NCBI GenBank assembly: GCA_963766605.1
Contig: CAVYAT010000001.1
Location: forward strand, 744,001 to 808,000
Origin: AC-49 sp963766605
GTDB lineage: Bacteria > Actinomycetota > Thermoleophilia > Solirubrobacterales > Solirubrobacteraceae
DNA length: 64,000 nucleotides
Direction of reading: 5' to 3'
The notes under the pieces are model-generated. The model did no database searches and was not told the DNA's origin. It saw nothing but the letters and a program-made list of their open reading frames with translations. A program made the position numbers and the translations under genes. Shown here one piece after another: positions 32,786 to 41,444 of the stretch; the first letter of the stretch is position 1; each line of letters begins with the position of its first letter.

Positions 32786-33621
32786 ACCCCAGCCGCCGCC
32801 AGCTGCCCCGCATACGGCCCGCGCCCGGTCAGACACGCCGCGCCGCAGCGCGCCGCCAGCTCCAGCGCGCCAGTGATCCCGAGATCCGCACCCATCCCGT
32901 ACGTCAGGCCGGCGGCGAACGAGTCGCCGCAGCCGTAGGCGTCGGCCTTGGGGCCGGGGACCGGCGCCGCCGACCACCTGCCGGTCGTGCCGTCTGCCCC
33001 AGCCCACGTGCCGCCGGCCGCGCCGTGGGTGCGCACGACGTAGCGCGGCGCGGGGTCGAGCTGACCGTCGGCGTAGGCCTCGCCGCGGTCGGTGGCGCTC
33101 ATGACCAGGACATCGAGCCCGACGCCCGACCCGGCCAGCACGTCGAGCGCGCGCGTGGTCGCGACGAGCGTCCGGGAGCGGCGGGCGTGACGCAGCGCGG
33201 CCTCGTCGCCGCCGGTGAAGTAGACGGCGTCGGTGCCGTCGAGCGCCGGCCACGGCAGCGAGTCGCCGCCGCGGGGCACCAGCCGGTCGCCGAGCACGGC
33301 GATCGTGCGCTCGTGGCCGGCATCGAGGAATATGAACGCCCGGCGGGTCCGCTCCGCCAGGCGGACCGCAGCGCGAGGCTGCACGCCGAACGCCGTCAGC
33401 TCGTCGACCGCGCGGCGCCCGTGCTCGTCGTCGCCGACGGCGGTGAAGAAGTCCGCAGCGCCGGCGAGCTTGGCGAGCTGGACGGCGGCCACCGAGCCGC
33501 CGCCCGCGACGACCTCGAACGCGGCGTCCGCGTGCTCGATCTCGCCCGGCGTCGGCACGTGGTCGACGACGGCGAAGTCGCCCCATTCGATGTGGCCGAC
33601 GACAGCGACGCGCGGGCTCAC
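32782..33621 (-). CDS. PfkB-family kinase with variant signature
   Basis: The 279-residue kinase has the ribokinase fold with VAGGGSVAAVQLAKL (substrate loop) and DAYGCGDSFAAGLTYGM near residue 235. The usual TGAGD is YGCGD, keeping the catalytic Asp but changing the anion-hole Ala to Cys. The substrate is unknown. GTG 33621 lies in the stop of the metalloprotease-like gene (GTGA). Confidence 0.88.
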   Translation of the reverse strand: MSPRVAVVGHIEWGDFAVVDHVPTPGEIEHADAAFEVVAGGGSVAAVQLAKLAGAADFFTAVGDDEHGRRAVDELTAFGVQPRAAVRLAERTRRAFIFLDAGHERTIAVLGDRLVPRGGDSLPWPALDGTDAVYFTGGDEAALRHARRSRTLVATTRALDVLAGSGVGLDVLVMSATDRGEAYADGQLDPAPRYVVRTHGAAGGTWAGADGTTGRWSAAPVPGPKADAYGCGDSFAAGLTYGMGADLGITGALELAARCGAACLTGRGPYAGQLAAAGV

Positions 33622-34268
33622 AGCACCAGCGTCGCCCCGTTGTCGGCCAGCCACCGGCGCGGGACGCGATAGTCGGGAACGTGGCGCTCGACGAGACCCC
33701 AGAAGCGCGGCGAGTGGTCCATCACCTCCAGATGGCAGGCCTCGTGCCAGACGACGTAGTCGAGCACCTCCTCGGGCGCGAGCAGGAGACGCCAGTTGAA
33801 GCTCAGCGCGCCGCGGGCCGAACACGAGCCCCATCGCGTGCGCTGGCCGCGGATCGAGATCGCCCCGTGATCGACATGCAGCCGCGTGGTCGCCCGCGCG
33901 ACGCGCGGCTCGATCTCGTCGCGCGCCGTGCGGCGATACCAGCGCTCGAGCGCCGGCCGCGGGTCGCCGGCGGGCACGAGCAGCTGAGCGCCGCGGCGGT
34001 GCACGCGCACGCGCCCGGCCTGCGGCGCCAGCGCCAGCGTCTGGCCGAGATACGGCACGGTCGCGCCGCGCGCGGCGATCCGCTCGCGCAGGCGCTGCGC
34101 CTCGACCAGCCGGCGCTCGATCCACGGCCGCAGCTGGGCGACAGCGGCGGCCGCCTCGCGCTCGCGGGCGCGCCGCGGCAGGACGACTTCGACCCCCAGG
34201 TGCGGATCGACGGTCACCCGCACCCGGCGGGCGCGGTCGGAGCGGCGGATCGTGTAGTCGAAGTCCAC
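33618..34268 (-). CDS. YgjP/SprT-like metallohydrolase (DUF45)
   Basis: The 216-residue protein has the M48-like zinc site YVVWHEACHLEVMDHSPRFW near residue 175 (HExxH with a downstream His) preceded by RTRWGSCSARGALSFNWRLL, the YgjP hallmark. The natural substrate is unknown. GTG 34268 is chosen because TACGCT lies 9 nt upstream; ATG 34295 would add nine residues. It is divergent from the gene at 34294 and coupled to the PfkB-family kinase. Confidence 0.87.
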   Translation of the reverse strand: MDFDYTIRRSDRARRVRVTVDPHLGVEVVLPRRAREREAAAAVAQLRPWIERRLVEAQRLRERIAARGATVPYLGQTLALAPQAGRVRVHRRGAQLLVPAGDPRPALERWYRRTARDEIEPRVARATTRLHVDHGAISIRGQRTRWGSCSARGALSFNWRLLLAPEEVLDYVVWHEACHLEVMDHSPRFWGLVERHVPDYRVPRRWLADNGATLVL

Positions 34269-34293
34269 GGTCGGCGTAGCGTAGGCGGGTGGC

Positions 34294-34593
34294 ATGATGA
34301 CGCCCGTGCCGCGGTCCGTCGTCAAGCTCCCGCCTTCGGTCGGCCCAGACTTCCAAGTGTTCCTCAACGGCGTCCCCCAAGAACTCGGAAGCGACTACCA
34401 GGTGCGCGACGGATCGCTGGTGTTCGACGCCGCCCTGCGCAAGGACCGCATCAGCGGTTGGCGCTGGTTGCTCGGGGCGTGGGGCGTCGGCACGTACCGC
34501 CAGAACGACTCGGTCGACGTGCGCTACACGGCGTCCGACGGCTCGCCGCGTGTCGCCGAGGCACTCGACATCGAACTGACGCAGGAGCACTGA
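34294..34593 (+). CDS. Unknown protein, 99 residues
   Basis: A compact beta-rich protein (FQVFLNGVPQELGSDYQVRD, FDAALRKDRISGWRWLLGAW) without known domain, signal or cysteine. Two ATGs lie at the start; 34294 is used. Its TGA overlaps the next ATG (TGATG). Membership in a four-gene overlapping unit ending in an aminotransferase and an aminopeptidase suggests a shared function. Confidence 0.72.
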   Translation: MMTPVPRSVVKLPPSVGPDFQVFLNGVPQELGSDYQVRDGSLVFDAALRKDRISGWRWLLGAWGVGTYRQNDSVDVRYTASDGSPRVAEALDIELTQEH

Positions 34594-34958
34594 TGCTTGT
34601 GGGCAAACGGGCACGTCGCAGGGGCACGGTCGAGAAGCTCACCGCGCCGAACGCCGATCACGTCTCCCCCGACGGCGACGTGCTGACGCTGCGCGGTGCG
34701 CTGTCGCCGAAGGCCCGCCAGGAATACGCGGCGACGCTGGGCGGCAACACGCTGTCGCGCGAGGACGCGTGGCAGCGGGCGACCGAGCTGCTGTTCGAAC
34801 GCCTCGCGGTGCGCTGGGTGATCTCCGGCGTGCCGACCGAGGGCCAGCGCGAGCTGCTGCTGCGCTACCGCGCCGCGACCACCGACGAGCGGCGCTTCGT
34901 GCGCGACGCGCTGCGCGACCACATCGCCGAGCACTTCCCGGAGCTCGAGACGCCATGA
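34593..34958 (+). CDS. Unknown protein, 121 residues
   Basis: The protein is rich in Arg and Glu and probably mostly helical (SPKARQEYAATLGGNTLSRE, RFVRDALRDHIAEHFPELE). No domain is recognised. The ATG overlaps the upstream stop (TGATG) and its TGA overlaps the ATG of the aminotransferase gene (ATGA). Confidence 0.75.
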   Translation: MLVGKRARRRGTVEKLTAPNADHVSPDGDVLTLRGALSPKARQEYAATLGGNTLSREDAWQRATELLFERLAVRWVISGVPTEGQRELLLRYRAATTDERRFVRDALRDHIAEHFPELETP

Positions 34959-36091
34959 CCCTCCTGCCGCCCCGCGTGCTGCTCGGATCGGGCCCGAGCA
35001 TCGTCCCGCAGCGGGTGCTCGACGCGCTCGCGCAGCCGACGGTCGGCCACCTCGACCCGGCGTTCGGCGCGCTGATGGACGACCTCGCCGACCTGCTGCG
35101 AGCGACGTTCCGGACGTCCAACCGGGTCGCGTTCCCGGTCAGTGGCACCGGCAGTGCCGGGATGCAGACGATGGTCGACACGCTGATCGCGCCCGGCGAT
35201 CGCGTGATCTGCGGCGTCTGTGGGCTGTTCGGGGTGCGGATGGCCGACGCGCTGGCCCGCCGCGGCGCCGATGTCGTGACCGTCGAGGCGCCGTGGGGCC
35301 GCGCGATCCCGACCGGCGCGCTGCTCGACGCGGCGCGCGAACCGTTCCGCGCGCTGTTCGTCGTCCACGCCGAGACGTCGACCGGCGTCGTGCAGCCGCT
35401 GGACGGCCTCGCCGACGCGTGCCGCGCCCACGACGCGCTGCTGCTGATCGACTGTGTCACGTCGCTGGGCGGCGTCCCGCTCGACCTCGACGCGGCAGGC
35501 GTCGACGCCGCGTTCTCGGGGACCCAGAAGTGCCTGGCCTGCCCCCCCGGCCTGGCGCCGTTCACCCTCAACGACCGCGCGGCCGATCGTGTCCTGGACA
35601 GCCCGTCGTGGTACTTCGACGTCAAGGCGCTGCTGGGGTACTGGCTGGCCGACGGCGGCCGCGCCTATCACCACACGGCGCCGATCAACATGGTCTACGC
35701 GCTGCACGAGGCGCTCCAGATGGTGATCGAGGAGGGACTCGAGGCGCGCTGGGCCCGCCACGCCACGGCGCACGACGCGCTCGTCGCCGCGCTGGCGCAG
35801 CTCGGCCTGGACCGCCTCGCGCCGGAGAACGAGAAGCTCGCCTCGCTGATCGCGGTCCGGCTCCCCGACGACGTCGACGACGCGGCCGTGCGCGGGGCGT
35901 TGCTCCAGGACCACGGGATCGAGATCGCCTCCGGCGCCGGCCAGCTCGCCGGTCAGGTGTGGCGGATCGGCGTGATGGGCGAGGGCGCGCGGCCCGAGCC
36001 CCAGGAGCAGCTGATCACCGCGCTGGGGACGCTGCTCGGCCGCGACGCCGGCGATGCGCTGTCGGCGCTGCATGACGGCTGGTCGGCGTGA
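34955..36091 (+). CDS. Class V aminotransferase (alanine-glyoxylate / serine-pyruvate type)
   Basis: The 378-residue PLP enzyme has PVSGTGSAGMQTMVDTLIAP (cofactor pocket), DCVTSLGG (Asp contacting PLP) and SGTQKCLACPPGLAP, whose Lys forms the Schiff base. This set matches the alanine-glyoxylate, serine-pyruvate and purine-catabolic aminotransferases. A (S)-ureidoglycine-glyoxylate role is possible but no uric-acid genes are near. The ATG overlaps the upstream stop and the gene overlaps the aminopeptidase by 4 nt. Confidence 0.94.
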   Translation: MTLLPPRVLLGSGPSIVPQRVLDALAQPTVGHLDPAFGALMDDLADLLRATFRTSNRVAFPVSGTGSAGMQTMVDTLIAPGDRVICGVCGLFGVRMADALARRGADVVTVEAPWGRAIPTGALLDAAREPFRALFVVHAETSTGVVQPLDGLADACRAHDALLLIDCVTSLGGVPLDLDAAGVDAAFSGTQKCLACPPGLAPFTLNDRAADRVLDSPSWYFDVKALLGYWLADGGRAYHHTAPINMVYALHEALQMVIEEGLEARWARHATAHDALVAALAQLGLDRLAPENEKLASLIAVRLPDDVDDAAVRGALLQDHGIEIASGAGQLAGQVWRIGVMGEGARPEPQEQLITALGTLLGRDAGDALSALHDGWSA

Positions 36092-37170
36092 CGGCGCTCG
36101 ACCCGGCACGCTTCGCGGAGCTGCTCGTCGGCTACTGCCTCGACGTCGAAGCAGGCGAGGAGGTGCTCGTGCGCTCGACGACCGACGCCGAGCCCCTGCT
36201 GCTGGAGCTCCAGCGCGCGATCCTGCAGCGCGGAGCGTGGCCGCTGCTGCGCGTCGAGCTCCCCGGCCAGGCGCGCGATTTCTTCCTCTACGCCGACGGC
36301 GAGCAGCTCGACGACGTCTCCGAAGTGATGCTGCGCGAGGCCAGGTCGGCGGCCAAGCACCTGACGATCCAGGCGCCGCACGACACCAACGCGCTGATCG
36401 GCGTCGACCCCGACCGGCTCACGCGGCTGCGCCGGGCGCGCCAGCCGATCCAGGCCGCCGCGATGAAGAAGACGTGGTGTTCGTCGCTGTGGCCGACGCA
36501 GGCGCTGGCCGACCAGGCCGGCATGGAGCTCGGCGCGTTCACCGAGTTCGTCGCCGGCGCGCTGTTCCTCAACGGCCCCGAGCCGGTCACGGCGTGGGCG
36601 TCGCTGCGGCGCTTCCAGGAGAAGCTGATCGCCCGCCTGACCGAGGCCCGCACGCTGCACCTCGAGGCTCCGGGGACCGACCTGACGCTGTCGGTGAAAA
36701 GCCGCGTCTGGGTCAACTCCGACGGCCGCCGGAACATGCCGTCGGGCGAGGTCTTCACCGGCCCGATCGAGACGAGCGCCAACGGCACGGTCGCGTTCAC
36801 GATCCGCTCGTCGCCGCCGGGCGTCGACATCGACGGGGTGACGCTGACGTTCCGCGACGGCCTCGTCGTGGACGCCACCGCCGAAGTCGGCCAGGAGCAC
36901 CTCGCCGCCGCGCTCAGCACCGACGAGGGCGCGCGGCGCCTGGGCGAGATCGGCATCGGCACGAACTACGGCATCGACCGCGCGATCGGCACGATCCTGT
37001 TCGACGAGAAGATCGGCGGCACCGTCCATCTCGCGCTCGGGCGCTCGTACCCCGAGACCGGTGGCAAGAACGTCTCGGCGCTGCACTGGGATCTGATCTG
37101 CGACCTGCGCACCGGCGGGCGCCTGACGGCCGACGGCGACGTCATCCAGGAGGACGGACGGTTCTCGTAG
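36088..37170 (+). CDS. M29-family aminopeptidase
   Basis: The 360-residue metalloenzyme matches the AmpS/thermophilic aminopeptidase family: RRNMPSGEVFTGPIE (metal Glu), LGEIGIGTNYGI (second metal Glu), and HLALGRSYPETGG with SALHWDLICDL (His and Asp ligands). It would release N-terminal residues in the cytoplasm. GTG 36088 overlaps the aminotransferase stop (GTGA). A second frame running through the same DNA to 37607 is a shadow. Confidence 0.94.
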   Translation: MTALDPARFAELLVGYCLDVEAGEEVLVRSTTDAEPLLLELQRAILQRGAWPLLRVELPGQARDFFLYADGEQLDDVSEVMLREARSAAKHLTIQAPHDTNALIGVDPDRLTRLRRARQPIQAAAMKKTWCSSLWPTQALADQAGMELGAFTEFVAGALFLNGPEPVTAWASLRRFQEKLIARLTEARTLHLEAPGTDLTLSVKSRVWVNSDGRRNMPSGEVFTGPIETSANGTVAFTIRSSPPGVDIDGVTLTFRDGLVVDATAEVGQEHLAAALSTDEGARRLGEIGIGTNYGIDRAIGTILFDEKIGGTVHLALGRSYPETGGKNVSALHWDLICDLRTGGRLTADGDVIQEDGRFS

Positions 37171-37229
37171 AGGCGCCGTCGACCCATCACCCTCGTGCTG
37201 TCCGGTACACCGGAAAAGCTTGCATCCCC

Positions 37230-37607
37230 ATGGATCAATCACCCGACGCGCTGGCTCGCGCCGCGCGCTTCTCCAGCGACGAAGCCACGCTCCAGCGCGT
37301 CGTCTCGCTCCTCGACAGCGACGACCCCGCCCGCCGCGCTGCGGGCGTCGACATCCTCGGCTGGTTCGGCCTCGATCCGATCACCGGCCGGGCGATACAC
37401 GGCGATGCGGTCATCGACGTGCTGATGCGCCGGCTCGCCGCCGAGCGCGACCCCGACATCCTCGCCCTGGCGATCGACGTGCTGTGCCGCCGCGACGCCT
37501 ACGAGCGGATGGAACCGGCGGTCACCCACCTGGCCGGCCACCGCAGCGACAAGGTGCGCGCCGCGGCGCAGGGCGCGCTGCGGGGAACGGAGCGCCGGGC
37601 CTCCTAA
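37230..37607 (+). CDS. HEAT-repeat-like protein, 125 residues
   Basis: The protein has about three helical HEAT/PBS-lyase-like repeats: RRAAGVDILGWFG, ERDPDILALAIDVLCRRD and SDKVRAAAQGALRG. Such repeats are scaffolds. A 6-bp inverted repeat TCCGGT-AC-ACCGGA at 37201-37214 lies 15 nt before the ATG. Its TAA overlaps the TAG of the convergent redox gene (CTAA). Confidence 0.78.
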   Translation: MDQSPDALARAARFSSDEATLQRVVSLLDSDDPARRAAGVDILGWFGLDPITGRAIHGDAVIDVLMRRLAAERDPDILALAIDVLCRRDAYERMEPAVTHLAGHRSDKVRAAAQGALRGTERRAS

Positions 37608-37882
37608 GAGGCCGGCGCGGTCTCGCCCAGGTCGCCGGCCGCGATGCGGGCGATGAGTTCCTTGGTGTCCTCGCGCAGCGCGGTGCCGTCCTCGTACTCG
37701 ATGAACGGCAGCCGGTCCTGGCCGGTGAGGCGCTTGGCCTCGGTCCGGCGGCTGCGTGGGAACGTCGGCTCCTTGACGAGGTCGTAGGCGATGCCGGCGT
37801 CGTCGAGCGCCTTCATCGCCTTCCAGCAGGGATGACCACCGTGGATCCAGGTGTTCCCGCACGTGTGCAACTTGATCGCCAT
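37604..37882 (-). CDS. GST-N/glutaredoxin-like small protein, 92 residues
   Basis: The thioredoxin-like fold starts IKLHTCGNTWIHGGHPCW with Cys residues at positions 8 and 19, then DAGIAYDLVKEP and RLPFIEYEDGTAL holding the cis-Pro, as in glutathione S-transferase N-domains. There is no C-terminal helical domain, so it is a stand-alone thiol protein. ATG 37882 follows TAGGGT by 6 nt and is divergent from pyk, with 34 bp between the start codons. Confidence 0.85.
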   Translation of the reverse strand: MAIKLHTCGNTWIHGGHPCWKAMKALDDAGIAYDLVKEPTFPRSRRTEAKRLTGQDRLPFIEYEDGTALREDTKELIARIAAGDLGETAPAS

Positions 37883-37888
37883 CGGCCG

Positions 37889-37909
37889 ACCCTACCCGAC
37901 CGATAACGT
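37889..37909. promoter_or_regulatory. Back-to-back -10 boxes, redox gene / pyk
   Basis: TAGGGT on minus (37894-37889) is 6 nt before ATG 37882; TAACGT on plus (37904-37909) is 7 nt before GTG 37917. The two boxes are 9 bp apart, so the -35 region of each lies in the other gene. Confidence 0.6.
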
Positions 37910-37916
37910 CCAGCGA

Positions 37917-39335
37917 GTGGAACGCCGCACCAAGATCGTCGCGACGATCGGGCCCGCATCGCGCGACCGCGACCTGCTCACGCGGATGGTCGAGGCGGGG
38001 ATGGACGTCGCGCGGCTGAACTTCTCCCATGGCAGTGCCGAGCAGCACGCGGAGACGACGCAGTGGGTCCGCGACGCCGCGGGTCGCGCGGGTCGGCCCG
38101 TCGCGGTACTCCAGGACCTTCCGGGGCCGAAGCTGCGGATCGGACCGCTCGAGGGCGACGTCGTCGAGCTCAAGCCCGGCGACCACATCGTCTTCAACTG
38201 CGGCCACGGCGACGGCCAGTTGGGCACGGCCGAGCACATGTCGATCACGTGGGCCGGGCTGCCTGACGCGATCGAGCCCGGCGAGGTCATGTACCTGGCC
38301 GACGGCTCGGTGCGGCTGCGCGCGACCGCGGTGCGCGCGGGCGACCACGAGGTCGAGACCGAGGTCGAGATCGGTGGCAGCGTCGCCTCGCGCCAGGGTC
38401 TGAACATCCCCGGGCCCAGCGCCGACGTCCTGCCGGCCGTCCCCGACGAGGATCTCGAGTTCCTGCGCCTCGGCATGGAGATGGGCGTCGACCTCGTCGC
38501 GCTGAGCTTCGTACGTCGCGCCGAGGACATCACGCAGCTGCGCGAGCACACCCGCACGCCGCTGATCGCCAAGATCGAGAAGCCCCAGGCGGTTGCGGCG
38601 GCGCGCGACATCATCAAGGCGGCCGACTGCATCATGGTCGCGCGCGGCGATCTCGGCATCGAGCTGCCGATCGAGCAGGTGCCGATGGTCCAGAAGATGC
38701 TGCTGCGGACGGCCGGCGAGCTCGCGCGGCCGTCGATCACCGCGACGCAGATGCTCGACTCGATGGTCACCAGCTCGCGCCCGACGCGGGCCGAGGTCGC
38801 CGACGTCGCCAACGCGATCCTCGACGGGACCGATGCCGTGATGCTCAGCCAGGAGACGGCGGTCGGCAACTACCCGGTGGGAGTGATCGAGATGATGGCC
38901 TCGATCGCCCGTACGACCGAGAAGGAAGCGCCGTACAAGATCTGGAACGAGAGTCGCGTCACGCGCGACTACCGCGATCCCGCCTACACGCTGGCCCACG
39001 CGGCGTGCGAGGCGGCGCTCGATCTGCAACTCGACGCGCTCGTCATCCCGACGTTGTCGGGGCGCTCGGCGCGGCTGGTCAGCGCGCATCGGCCGCAGGT
39101 GCCGATATTCGCGCTGTCTCCCGGCAAGGAGACGGTGCGGCGCTGCTCGCTGATGTGGGGCGTCCGGTCGGCGCACATGCGCAAGCACTCGGTGACCGAG
39201 GAGCTGATCGCCGACGCCGCGCGCCGTGTGCTCGAGCTCGGCTGGTGCAAGCCCGGCCAGCGGGTCGGCATCACCGCCGGCCTGCCGAGCGGCAAGCCGG
39301 GCAGCACCAGCCTGTTCCAGGTTCAGCAGCTCTAA
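37917..39335 (+). CDS. pyk: Pyruvate kinase
   Basis: The 472-residue enzyme makes pyruvate and ATP from phosphoenolpyruvate. ARLNFSHGS, LQDLPGPKLRIG, LIAKIEKPQAV (active-site Lys region), MVARGDLGIELP and ATQMLDSMV are all intact, followed by the full C-terminal domain. GTG 37917, 7 nt after TAACGT, is the start; a longer frame reaches back to 37851 but crosses the promoter. Its TAA overlaps the stop of the convergent peptidase gene (CTAA). Confidence 0.97.
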   Translation: MERRTKIVATIGPASRDRDLLTRMVEAGMDVARLNFSHGSAEQHAETTQWVRDAAGRAGRPVAVLQDLPGPKLRIGPLEGDVVELKPGDHIVFNCGHGDGQLGTAEHMSITWAGLPDAIEPGEVMYLADGSVRLRATAVRAGDHEVETEVEIGGSVASRQGLNIPGPSADVLPAVPDEDLEFLRLGMEMGVDLVALSFVRRAEDITQLREHTRTPLIAKIEKPQAVAAARDIIKAADCIMVARGDLGIELPIEQVPMVQKMLLRTAGELARPSITATQMLDSMVTSSRPTRAEVADVANAILDGTDAVMLSQETAVGNYPVGVIEMMASIARTTEKEAPYKIWNESRVTRDYRDPAYTLAHAACEAALDLQLDALVIPTLSGRSARLVSAHRPQVPIFALSPGKETVRRCSLMWGVRSAHMRKHSVTEELIADAARRVLELGWCKPGQRVGITAGLPSGKPGSTSLFQVQQL

Positions 39336-41386
39336 CGCCGCCGGCTCACGGTGAGCGCGGCGCTGAGCTGCCCGCCGCGAGCGGCCTGGGCCACGACGCG
39401 GTAGTGCCCGGGGCGCGGCGCGCGGACGATCAGGGCCAGCGGGCCGCCGCCTGAGGCGACGCTCGTGGCTGCGGCACGCGCGACGGTGATCGTGTGCGAG
39501 CCGCGCCGCACGGTCAGGCGCAGGGCGACGTCGTCGCCGGCGCCGGTCAGCGCCACCCGGACGCCCACGAGCGCCGCGCGCTGATGCGGGCGCACGCGCA
39601 GGCGCCGGGTCGACAGCGTCAGCCCGGCCAGCCTCGGCGCGACGTCGACCGGCAGCGCGCCCTGAACCGGGTCGGCGGGCGGCGGAACGACGCCGTCGCT
39701 CGTGACCGCAGCGGTGTTCGGGTCGCCGGCCGCCGGGTCGGCGAAATGCGGCGCCGCGAAGGTCACGTCGGCCGTGTCGACCGGGACACCGGCCGCCTGG
39801 AGGATCGAGCGCGCCGCATCGTCATCGGGTCCGTTGAGGACGTCGGCGTCGTCGCTGACGCGCCAGATCGCGTCGTTGGCCCCCGGCGTCTCCTGCAACG
39901 GACCGGGCTCACGCGCGGCGACGACGTCGGCCACCCGCTGAAGGGCGTCCATCGCCGGGATGCCCATCGAGCCGGCCGAGCCGAGTACGTCGTAGCCCGT
40001 GATGCCGCGCGCCGGCGGCTCCTTGAGGATGTCGATGCAGTAGGCGACGAGGCCGTCCACGTGCGCTGTTCCCTCGTAGGGCACCGGCAGCTCGAAGTGC
40101 GCGCCGGTGACCATGTTCTGATCCGCGCCGTCCTTGCTGACGAGGACGTCGCCGGGCTCATCGACGATCAGGTCGGTCGCATGGGCGACGACGGCGCCGA
40201 GGTCCTTGACGTTCAGCCGTGCCCGACCGCCGACCCCGAGCAGGTCGTGCTCATAGCCGGGATGCGGCTTGCTGTAGACGTAGCCCGACGAGGCGCTGAG
40301 GCCATGCGGGTCGAGCGCCGCCTGCAGCGCGTCGCCCTGGAGCCCGTTCTGGGGCAGCTTGACGTCGACACCGCTCGAACTGTGGAAGTAGTCGTCGTAC
40401 TCGTCGCGCAGTCCGAGCAGATGGGCGACCTCGTGCGGCCACGACTGCGAGTCCTTGGCGCTCCACTCGCCGCCCTGCGGATCCTTGGAGACGGCGGTGA
40501 CATAGGACCGCACATCGTTCTCGGTGTGCATCAGGATCTCGTGGAAGCACGGCCGGGGCGGGGCGCCGTGCTCGCGATTCACGATGTCGAAGCTGAAGTT
40601 CACGGGCTGGCCGTCGACGACGTAGCCCTGGTAGGCGCGCCCCAGGACCGATCGCATCTTCGACGCGTAGTCCGAGTCGTGGCCGGCGTCGAGCTCGCGC
40701 TCGACCTCGAGGTGCACGACGACTCGCGCGGGCGCGACGACATCCTTCCAGCGCGCGTCGACCGCGATCGAGTCGCCGCCGATCGCGCCCTTGGCCCGCA
40801 GCTGCGCGATCCGCGCCGCGACGGCCTGCGCGAGCGGCAGCGCCTTGACGACCTCCGTGGCCTGCTGACCCGGCGGGCAGGCGGCGGTTGCCGGCGCCCC
40901 GGCGACGTTGCTCGGGCCGGCGCCGGGGAGCGCCGTCGGGGAGGTCGGCGCCGAGTCCCCGATCGCCTGGTTGAGGATGTCGAGCAGTGCCGTGACTCCG
41001 GGCGAGTCCGCGCCGGTGTCGGTGATCAGGCGGCTCGAGGCGCCCTGCTGCACCGAGACGGTGACGTAGCCGCCGTCGACCGTCTCGGAGTGCGTGACCA
41101 CCGGGCCCCTGTGCAGCAGCGCCGCCGCCTGACGGCGGATCTGTGACAGGTCACGCGCGGTCGGATGCAGGCCGCCGAGGACGTGGATCGTTCCGTGGGC
41201 GTCGGCGGTCAGGATCCGCCCCGTTCCGTCGGGGCGCAGCTCGACACCGGTGGCCGGCTGCCCCGGCTGCAGCGAGCCGGCCCAGACCACGAGGTGTGGC
41301 TGGTCGGCCGCCCGCGCTTGCGACGCGCCGGTCAGGCAGGCGAGGAATGCGAGCGACAACAGGGCACGGCGAAGGAAGTACGACAC
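39332..41386 (-). CDS. Secreted zinc metallopeptidase-like protein
   Basis: The 684-residue protein has a signal peptide (about residues 1-27), an N-terminal region with HIHVLGGLHPTARDLSQI-like repeats, and near residue 318 the motif WPHEVAHLLGLRDEYDDYFH. HExxHxxGxxD has an Asp where metzincins have the third His, as in snapalysin-type enzymes. The C-terminal third holds a beta-rich cell-surface module and a disordered DPNTAAVTSDGVV linker. I do not recognise the exact family. GTG 41386 with AAAGG about 10 nt upstream fits. It may process surface proteins. Confidence 0.82.
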   Translation of the reverse strand: MSYFLRRALLSLAFLACLTGASQARAADQPHLVVWAGSLQPGQPATGVELRPDGTGRILTADAHGTIHVLGGLHPTARDLSQIRRQAAALLHRGPVVTHSETVDGGYVTVSVQQGASSRLITDTGADSPGVTALLDILNQAIGDSAPTSPTALPGAGPSNVAGAPATAACPPGQQATEVVKALPLAQAVAARIAQLRAKGAIGGDSIAVDARWKDVVAPARVVVHLEVERELDAGHDSDYASKMRSVLGRAYQGYVVDGQPVNFSFDIVNREHGAPPRPCFHEILMHTENDVRSYVTAVSKDPQGGEWSAKDSQSWPHEVAHLLGLRDEYDDYFHSSSGVDVKLPQNGLQGDALQAALDPHGLSASSGYVYSKPHPGYEHDLLGVGGRARLNVKDLGAVVAHATDLIVDEPGDVLVSKDGADQNMVTGAHFELPVPYEGTAHVDGLVAYCIDILKEPPARGITGYDVLGSAGSMGIPAMDALQRVADVVAAREPGPLQETPGANDAIWRVSDDADVLNGPDDDAARSILQAAGVPVDTADVTFAAPHFADPAAGDPNTAAVTSDGVVPPPADPVQGALPVDVAPRLAGLTLSTRRLRVRPHQRAALVGVRVALTGAGDDVALRLTVRRGSHTITVARAAATSVASGGGPLALIVRAPRPGHYRVVAQAARGGQLSAALTVSRRR

Positions 41387-41444
41387 GGTGGGGCCTTTCG
41401 ATCTTCGGGGAGTCGTCGCATGGTGCGACCGACCCCCGGCCCCA

